From Undaria pinnatifida (Eukaryota > Sar > Phaeophyceae > Laminariales > Alariaceae): DNA of 64,000 bases. The stretch is from the NCBI GenBank assembly GCA_012845835.1, contig JABAKD010000012.1:10858213-10922212 (forward strand). Direction: 5' to 3'. Under the pieces are notes generated by a model. That model was given only the letters and a program-made list of their open reading frames with translations. It ran no database searches and was not told the DNA's origin. This document shows, piece after piece, positions 57,976-64,000 of the stretch. The position numbers and the translations under genes are program-made. The stretch's first letter is position 1. Every line of letters begins with the position of its first letter.

Positions 57976-60025
57976 TCCCCTCAAAACGCCCCCTGTACTC
58001 GTATAACACCCCGAACCCCCGCCTTGTATTCAATGTGTTCGTTTCCTCCACCCCGTCGTCGTCGTCGTCCTCCTCCTCCTCCTCCTCCGCCTGCCCAGCG
58101 TGCTCTGCGCGACATCTCCCGCGCAGTTAACTCTCCTGACGCTGTCGCGGGTATCCGCGGGCATCCTGTTCGCGAGCCTGACGATCTCGATCTTTTCGAA
58201 GTGCTACGCCACGCGTTCATACCTGCACCACTCCTGGCTGGGCGCTGTTCTCGACTTCGAGCCCACCCACGACATACACACTTGTGAGTTTTTTTTTTTC
58301 AAGGCGTGACTTCGGTTACAGCTGGTAGGGGGAAGGAATCCGCGGGAGGCTTTTCCCCGCTGATATCCTTTATCCCGAGAGCGTCCTTAGTGGGGGGGGG
58401 GGGGGGGGGGGGGTATCGCTGACGCTCGGTGCGGGGTGAATAGATATATCAATAACGCCTTTCTGATGACAAGAGGGCCAATACCGATAATATCTAACCG
58501 GGGGGGGGGGAGGTCAGGTCATCAACAAAGAATCCTAATCATGGGGAGGGGTGCCGAAGCCTGCGGTGAATAAATGGCTCCATGCGCTGGTACCTCTCAG
58601 GCACATGTGTTTATCTAGGTGCTTGAGCCCCCGCTGTAGACTGACTTGAGTCAATTCGTGCCGGTAGCTACGCAGTGCTTGCTTCCCGTCATTGATAACT
58701 GCGACACGCGCATACAACTATGTGTCGCGCGCACTCGATGATCTGTTCGCGCGCATACAAGCACGAGAGCGACGCCCTCACCACGCGATGGCCCACGCCG
58801 GAAGGCTGTTCCTTCATCGGCGACTACGCAACGGGCACCATGTTCAGACCTGACGCGCTTGGCAATCGCCCCAAATGCGGCCAAACCACCGGAAGCCTGG
58901 TCGGCCAGTCGTACGAAATGAATTCTGTGTTTTTGGGAAGCACCATGCATCCTCATGTCATGCCCTCTGCTGCTGTTGCCTCTCGCTTTTTTTTTTTTTT
59001 GCCACGCATTTTTTCTCCGCCCTTCCGCGCACAGACTTCGGATACTTGACCCTCGTGTCTGGGTTTGAGCACGGCCTTCTTCACTGCTCTCGATTCATCA
59101 TCGCGAGGCAGTCGTACCTCATCTACGAGACCGACACGGGCCGTTCCGGGATGGTGGCGTGCCTGCTCATGCTGCCGATTGTCTTGCCCATGAAGTTCGA
59201 GTTCTTCAGGACGAAGGTGAGGGGGGGGGGGGGGGGGGGGAAGGGGTAGTTTAGGAAAGCACCTCTTGTGTACGGGGAATTTTCGGTGACATCACGATGA
59301 CCTAAAAGATAGTTTAACTAAGTCACATCGTTTTCGAAAACAAATCGGAGCGTTTTTACAAATAATGTGGAGCTTGTCTCTTACGACGTTGGAGTTGCCC
59401 AAAGCGAGATGATGAGATGTTGGGAGATCTCCGGGGGTCCGGTGTTCGAAAATATGGAGGTAGACGTTGAATCCAGCTGGTCGTGAAGCACTCTAGACGC
59501 TGAATCCAGCTGGTCGTGAAGCACTCTTTTCTTTTCAGCACCAAGTTCCTTCGATGACATCACACCACGAATAGCACTGCACTCTTGCTCTTGGAGATAA
59601 TCGGAATTTCTGGAAAAAAAAAAAAAACAGCCGTAGTGCAGGGTGTTCACTTTAATCTTTTTGTAGCATCCAAACCCGGCAAGGACGCATTCCCCACATC
59701 CTTTCTCAGCTGGGCTCGGTGCCTCCATGACGTGCCGTATCATGCACAGACCGGCGCTATTCTCCTCGTCCACCGCCCCCCCCCGTCTTTTGGTTTCGCT
59801 TCCCGACCTTCTGCCGGTGTCGTCGAAACTTGAAAAACTTGCAGATACCTTTCCAGACCAGGAAAAACATGCACATGACCTTCCTGGCCCTGCTAGTGGC
59901 CCTCTGCTTCCACAGCGTCGTCTTCCGCTACGTGGGGTCCATCCTCATCGTCTGGTACCTACTCGACCGCCTCTACTTCACCACCAAGCAGTGAGTGTAT
60001 ACCAGCACGCCACGAGCTTAGCCTT

Positions 60026-60059
<34 letters not shown>

Positions 60060-63000
60060 TCAGTGCTGGTCGAAACGCGCCGCTGTATCCACCCGCGTTT
60101 GGTATTATCTTTGGGCCATCAGTCGACAGCTTTGGGCTACTAGTCGACAGCATCATCGACGTCGTCGGTGCCGTATACGCGCTACATTTTCTTGGCGTAA
60201 TAGAAAGGGTCTAAACTGCTTCTCTGCTCTTTTTTTTTCTGCCGTGGGTTGTGTTCATAACGCGTCCACGTTTCCGCGTACAACACCCATTCACTGACAA
60301 CTCAGCGGCACCGACGGAGACGTAGATGCCTGCACTGTCCGTGGTCGGATACGCCGTTTTTGTTGTTAGTATTAATAGCAGCTGCAGGTTTGGCGTCGAC
60401 GACTGTGTGGGCTAAGTGTACGCACGCACACGTGTATGTCCATTTGATCCTAAGCGACCCCGTCATGGGCGATGTGGTCCCCCCAATTCTCCGCATCGGT
60501 ACCTTCTTGTAACGCAAACACGCCCCCCTCCCCTCCCGCTCCCCTCGCCGCTCCCAAACCTCGCTGCCACGCGTCGCCCCCCTTTTCCCAATCCGGAAAT
60601 GCTTCATTCGCCAGGACCTTCCTCATCACCCACCCGGTCTTCGAGGCGGTCGGCCGCGGGACCATGGTTTCTCTTGACCTGCCTGAGTGAGCGACTGTTG
60701 CATCTCATTCGAGGGTGGTTTGTAGGTTGTCTAGGATTGGACATCATGTAAACGTCAGTTATTGGTGTTTTGTTGAGCATCGCGGTTCGGTTTCCCCCTC
60801 CCCCGCTACCTACCACGCTTTCCGCCTAAAACATCCGACGTCATTGTGAATGGAAACCCCTAACGTGGCGATAACTTTGTCAAGTATTTGAACTAGAGCA
60901 ACAATCATTTTGCATTATCCTACACGTTCGTTTCCCGACATCCCGCTGGTGCAACCTCTCTCCCTCCCTCCTTTTTTAAGCAGCGGACAGAAAATTAGAG
61001 GGAAACCCCTCAACGTACATCGCCCAAACGAAACCTTAACACGCACGAATCTCGGCGTTGCATTGTTTTGCGTTTTTTTTCAGGGGATACACGTTCAAGG
61101 CCGGGTCCTACATCTACGTCAACTCCCCCACCATCAGCCGCAGCGAGTGGCACCCGTTCTCGATCATCCAAGTGCCCGGCAAGGCGCCCCGTGCGGCTTT
61201 CTACGCCGAGGCGGTAAGTACACCAGGGGTACGGGGGAGTCGCGTCCGGCGCCTTGCGCTGAACGAAAACATCCTGCTGTTATTCGGGCAACGGGTTGGG
61301 CCGCTGACTACAAGTCGCCGACTACTTGTTTTAGACGGCTCAGGCCTTGCAGTTGATGCTCTGTAGTGCGTGGGCGGGGTTCTGCGTCTTTGCGTGTTAA
61401 GGGTGAGTTGGTCTGTCTCAGCGTGTGGTATTTGTTTGTATTGATTTACTACCATGTACTGTATGCGTCATTTCGTTTTCCTTGTTTGCTCCGCCGCGTA
61501 GCCTTTTCACCTGACAACGTAAACACGCCTAACCAACTCAACAGCCCTACTTAGTATATTTGAACACGCAAGAGGGCGAAAACTGGCGACATGTACTCGA
61601 AATACGATTCACAGTAGTATTTCTTTTTTCGTCTTGACAAATCCTCCGGCGGATGGGGGGTGAAAATAACGCTTGAACTCGACCGAGACTTCCTGCGTAT
61701 TTTTATACATGCCATGCCGTGGGTCAACTTTAACCCAAGGGTATTCGCAACCCAGCGCTAGATGACGTGCTAGATGACGTATATCCTTCACTTCCCTTCG
61801 GAAATGACATCCCCCCCGACCCAAACCTCGATTCTTACGTATTCTGGTCCCAAAAACGTATATTCTTTGTTTTGTCCAATATAACGTCAACACCAGGTGG
61901 GAGACTGGACCCAGGAGCTGTTCCACCTCGGCCTCAACCAGCCCCGGCTGCCGCTCTGGATCACCGCAGCGCAGCCTAGCCTCATGGAGAAGTCCATCTA
62001 CTACGACAACCGTGAGTGCATGTTTTGGCCTCGCTGGATTTTTTACGCACTCACACGGGGTAAAGTCGGGCTTAAGTTAAACTCTCCTGCGAATTGGGCC
62101 GGAAACGCATGTACATATCGCTGAAAGGGACGAGTGTATACGCTGTAATAACGACGTTTTTCAAGATACTGCTGTCCTGTACGTAGCTGCAACTGTAACG
62201 GGAAAAATGCGATCCTCCTGTTCGATTGTACCCGCCCCCCCACACCTCCCCCTCGCCCTTTGCCCCCCTCTTCTCTTCCCGTCCCTTGCCTCATCAGTTG
62301 TGCTCATGTGCACCGGCGCCGGGATCACGCCCGCCGTGTCCATCATCGAGAGGTAAGAGAAAAACGAGCAAAAAAACACACGATTGACACGGTGGCAGAT
62401 AAGCTCGAACACAGCTTTTTTTGCTACTTTAGCTGCACGCGCGCGAGGTGTTCTATTCTTGCTGAAGAAGTCTACAGGCGTTTTCGTGGCATCTCGCACA
62501 ACAAAATTAGTCGCAACGCTTAAGGCAAGCTCTTGAAACTCAAGACGTTCGCCAAGACGGCTCGCACGAATGTCTCCGCGTCCGAAAGCAGCGTGCACAG
62601 CGCGACCTTCCGTAAAATGACGAGGTTATTCTGTTTATATAGAGTATTGGGTATAAATGAGGCCTTCTGCCACGGAACAGCAGTCCCACCCTGCCACTGC
62701 CCTTTTTTCCGTACGTGTACTGGAGTTCGGGCGGGCTGAGCCTAAACCAAGAGTTGACTGAAACCCCACCCTGCGTGATTGCCTTCGTATTTTCCAGGCG
62801 TCAAATTGCTGGAACCTCTTGTGTTTGCGTTTGGTTTTAACGCTTCGACATCAATAGTCCCAGGGTACATATTTTTCGCTTTTTTCTTTCTCCGCATTCT
62901 CAACTCGCTCATCTTGTGGTTTTGTATGGTGTCTTTTAGGTTCGCGAAGAGGAAGAACATCCACCTGATGTGGATGTCGAGGGATGGAGGCATGATCGCT

Positions 63001-63758
63001 CTCTTCGAAAAGCAGGTCAGTGAGAGGACGATCGAAACTGGCAGATATACCCCCCCAAAAAAGTATCAAAAAGTGTACGCGCAATATGATGGGTGGTATA
63101 TAATTATTAGCAGATCACCAGGAGGTGCCTACTGCCAATCTGGACCGTTGTGGTATTATTAAGAAAATCATTTTTTTTTTATTTTGAACAAAAATTAACG
63201 ATCTAATATCATGTTTTTTTTATCAAAACTAATTAAAATCTTAGAAACTTCTAATAAATAATAAAAATTATAATTGTAATTCTTACTACCCTTTTCTTTA
63301 ATTATAAAAATAAATATAATAAGTGATTTATAAAAATACTTCGAAAAAATGTAAAAACTTTTTAACTGATCTTAAATTTGCGATCATTGGGATATTTTTC
63401 GTCGAGATTGTTTTGCCAAGCGACAAGGAGTGTTCGAGGAAGACACTTGGATGCCACAGCAGCTATGGACAGGAAAAAAAAAAACCCCAACTAAACCAAG
63501 GAAGGACACATTTCGAAGGAAGAAAAGCGTTGTTTTAGTAGACTATTATAGATGCATCTCCTTCTATTTGCTTTGGTCTTCTGGCAAAAATCTGAACAGC
63601 TCGAACCTTCAGTGATATTGTTGTTTTTTTTTTGTGTGTTTTCGTTTGTTTTGGACGAGCAGCTGCGCAAGGTGAACAGCACGGTCCACCTCACCGGGAA
63701 GCCGACCAGCAGCACTAAGGAAGCCCTGCAGAGGCTGCTCGAACCGTCGAAGAAATAC
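55864..63758 (+). CDS. NADPH oxidase / ferric reductase-like flavocytochrome (partial, 11 exons)
   Basis: A membrane oxidoreductase expected to pass electrons from NAD(P)H through FAD and two hemes to oxygen or ferric iron across a membrane. Eleven exons join in frame to 464 codons; every intron is GT-AG. In order: acidic N-terminus (residues 55-72); a first membrane segment across the exon 1/2 junction; further segments in exons 3-5; heme-ligand pairs H172-x13-H186 and H244-x12-H257; flavin-binding WHPFS (329-333); nucleotide-binding TGAGITP (394-400). The x13/x12 spacing is that of NOX enzymes, whereas yeast ferric reductases use x13/x13, so I favour NOX-like. No EF-hands are seen. The usual GPYG-type motif between flavin and nucleotide sites is not evident (ITAAQPSLME there). 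The C-terminus lies outside the window. The start is the first ATG of exon 1; an upstream exon cannot be excluded. Confidence 0.88.
56626..56652. repeat. Run of 27 G in intron 1
   Basis: Uninterrupted G tract in an 886-bp intron, followed after AT by another nine G. Confidence 0.95.
56700..56798. mobile_element. M95 MITE, copy d, in intron 1
   Basis: TTAACACCTTTACAGCTGGA to GGTCTAACGGGGTTAA, 99 bp, both TTAA ends present. A T-run and a G-run have expanded inside. Confidence 0.75.
56999..57084 (+). CDS. Exon 2 of the flavocytochrome gene
   Basis: Codons 84-111 plus two bases. Acceptor GTGTGCAG, donor GTGAGA. Product VTFFSALYMATNPWFFFYDA continues the first membrane segment. Confidence 0.85.
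57549..57934. mobile_element. FB1 element, copy o, in intron 2
   Basis: Left GACGAGTGCTATAGTACACG; GTGACGTGGGCTCCTTAA; then M95; then CCAAAAATCCTCGGAAT, AACCTATGCCATGGGAC, GGAACCTCTGAAAAAAAC, and right end GCGCATGCGTC. Confidence 0.7.
57623..57722. mobile_element. M95 MITE, copy e, at the TTAA of FB1
   Basis: TTAACGCCTTTACAACTCGG to GGGGCTCTAACGG. It starts exactly at the TTAA of FB1's conserved CTCCTTAACCCAAAATCG. The right TTAA is mutated. Confidence 0.7.
57945..57972. repeat. Run of 28 C in intron 2
   Basis: Uninterrupted C tract about 125 bp before the exon 3 acceptor; it begins immediately after the FB1 end. A CGT/CCT triplet run (58053-58088) follows. Confidence 0.95.
58099..58283 (+). 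CDS. Exon 3 of the flavocytochrome gene
   Basis: Codons 112-173 plus one base. Acceptor CTGCCCAG, donor GTGAGT. Holds a membrane segment (LSRVSAGILFASLTISIF) and the first heme histidine, H172, in THDIHT. Confidence 0.88.
58392..58413. repeat. Run of 22 G in intron 3
   Basis: Uninterrupted G tract; a second run of 10 G starts at 58501 in the same intron. Confidence 0.95.
59035..59216 (+). CDS. Exon 4 of the flavocytochrome gene
   Basis: Codons 174-234. Acceptor CGCGCACAG, donor GTGAGG. YFGYLTLVSGFEHGLLHCSR carries H186, and a further hydrophobic segment (MVACLLMLPIVLPM) follows. The donor runs straight into 20 G. Confidence 0.88.
59221..59240. repeat. Run of 20 G abutting a splice donor
   Basis: The G tract starts at the fifth intron base (GTGA then G20), so it forms most of the donor consensus of intron 4. 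Confidence 0.95.
59845..59990 (+). CDS. Exon 5 of the flavocytochrome gene
   Basis: Codons 235-282 plus two bases. Acceptor ACTTGCAG, donor GTGAGT. KNMHMTFLALLVALCFHSVV carries H244 and H257; a last hydrophobic segment YVGSILIVWYLLDRLYF follows. Confidence 0.88.
60029..60058. repeat. Run of 30 C in intron 5
   Basis: The longest homopolymer in the window, 39 bp downstream of the exon 5 donor. Confidence 0.95.
60615..60686 (+). CDS. Exon 6 of the flavocytochrome gene
   Basis: 72 bp, codons 283-306 plus two bases. Acceptor TTCGCCAG, donor GTGAGC. TFLITHPVFEAVGRGTMVSL begins the cytosolic flavin-domain barrel. Confidence 0.82.
61084..61213 (+). CDS. Exon 7 of the flavocytochrome gene
   Basis: Codons 307-350. 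Acceptor TTTTTCAG, donor GTAAGT. KAGSYIYVNSP and SEWHPFSIIQVPG are the flavin-binding core of the superfamily. Confidence 0.9.
61625..61780 (-). mobile_element. SINE-B copy in intron 7, antisense to the gene
   Basis: TTTCTTTTTTCG, CCTCCGGCGGATGGGGGG, GACTTCCTGCGTATTTTTAT, GTATTCGCAACCCAGCGCTA. Diverged poly-A tail side at the left. Confidence 0.65.
61897..62011 (+). CDS. Exon 8 of the flavocytochrome gene
   Basis: Codons 351-388 plus one base. Acceptor CAACACCAG, donor GTGAGT. GDWTQELFHLG then PLWITAAQPSLMEKSIYY; here other members have a glycine-proline-tyrosine-glycine-like motif that is not evident. Confidence 0.85.
62298..62352 (+). CDS. Exon 9 of the flavocytochrome gene
   Basis: 55-bp micro-exon, codons 389-406 plus two bases. 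Acceptor CTCATCAG, donor GTAAGA. LVLMCTGAGITPAVSIIE is the NAD(P)H-binding glycine-rich loop. Confidence 0.9.
62940..63015 (+). CDS. Exon 10 of the flavocytochrome gene
   Basis: Codons 407-432. Acceptor GTCTTTTAG, donor GTCAGT. RFAKRKNIHLMWMSRDGG continues the nucleotide-binding fold. Confidence 0.85.
63160..63370. other. AT-rich island in intron 10
   Basis: About 200 bp dominated by A and T (for example ATAATAAAAATTATAATTG), in sharp contrast to flanking exons and introns. No frame and no match to any family in this window. Confidence 0.85.
63663..63758 (+). CDS. Exon 11 of the flavocytochrome gene (last seen)
   Basis: Codons 433-464. Acceptor GACGAGCAG, donor GTAAGT. LRKVNSTVHLTGKPTSSTKE fits the variable loop before the C-terminal nucleotide-binding strand. 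The downstream exon, with the terminal Cys-Gly region typical of the family, lies past the window. Confidence 0.72.
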
Positions 63759-64000
63759 GTAAGTAAAAAAACTGAGGCAAACACCTGAACGCGATTTTCA
63801 CAAGGGAAGAAGAAGGGGATGGAGAGAAAGCGGGGCTGAGGGTTGAGGCGGGGGGGGGGGAGGGGGAATACAGAGTGGTTCTAGATAAGGCCAAAGCGGA
63901 GCCCCCGCTTCCCCCCTGCGCCTTCTCGTCCATTATACGCGTCGTGAAAAATGCACGTTCGTTGTCTTTTGACCAAACGAACATCCCAATACTATATCTA

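Overview
The window looks like nuclear DNA from a eukaryote, most likely a photosynthetic stramenopile such as a brown alga; that assignment is an inference and only moderately secure. Supporting it are one gene with eleven exons and GT-AG introns of 286 to 1014 bp, poly-A-tailed and tRNA-derived short retroposons, and very dense nested non-autonomous elements and microsatellites. I see no prokaryotic operon, rRNA gene, CRISPR array or intact canonical tRNA gene.

Positions 1 to about 55.8 kb are almost entirely repeats. By comparing the window with itself I separated these families, with working names: FB1 (about 15 copies, 250-300 bp, ends ACGCGTGCTACGATAGAGGT); S (ends like CTACGGTAGGGGGG, with a CTCGCGCGAG core); A (about 1 kb, C-rich); W and R220; M95 (90-99 bp, bounded by TTAA); three short retroposon families, SINE-A (tRNA-headed, A-rich tail), SINE-B (poly-A tail, target duplications) and SINE-C; a CAA-tailed element; one hAT-like MITE; and a miniature LTR element (TRIM-like). 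Many are nested, so insertion order can be read: for example S, then FB1, then an ATAC microsatellite; or A, then TRIM with a CTAC duplication. Large satellites are a CCATA array (about 0.5 kb), a TATC array (about 0.9 kb), 2.5 units of a 1.5 kb tandem repeat at 24.9-28.6 kb, and a palindromic ATGGGA-type minisatellite at two loci. No reverse transcriptase, transposase or integrase was recognised, so every family appears to depend on machinery encoded elsewhere.

From 55864 to the right edge there is one convincing protein-coding gene on the plus strand, a membrane flavocytochrome of the NADPH oxidase / ferric reductase superfamily. Eleven exons join in frame to 464 codons. Two histidine pairs (H-x13-H and H-x12-H), a WHPFS flavin motif and a TGAGITP nucleotide-binding motif are all present. 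The C-terminus lies beyond the window. Its introns carry FB1, M95 and SINE-B copies, 20-30 bp homopolymer C or G tracts, and one AT-rich island.

The most unusual object is the TRIM-like element at 30275-30648, with related copies at 14131 and 35712. It has 85-bp TG...CA terminal repeats, a TGG-starting primer-site-like segment, a purine tract and a 4-bp target duplication, and it also carries a tRNA T-arm and acceptor 3' strand. A box A-like and a box B-like sequence lie astride the LTR/internal junction, as if an LTR miniature and a tRNA-derived SINE had been fused.
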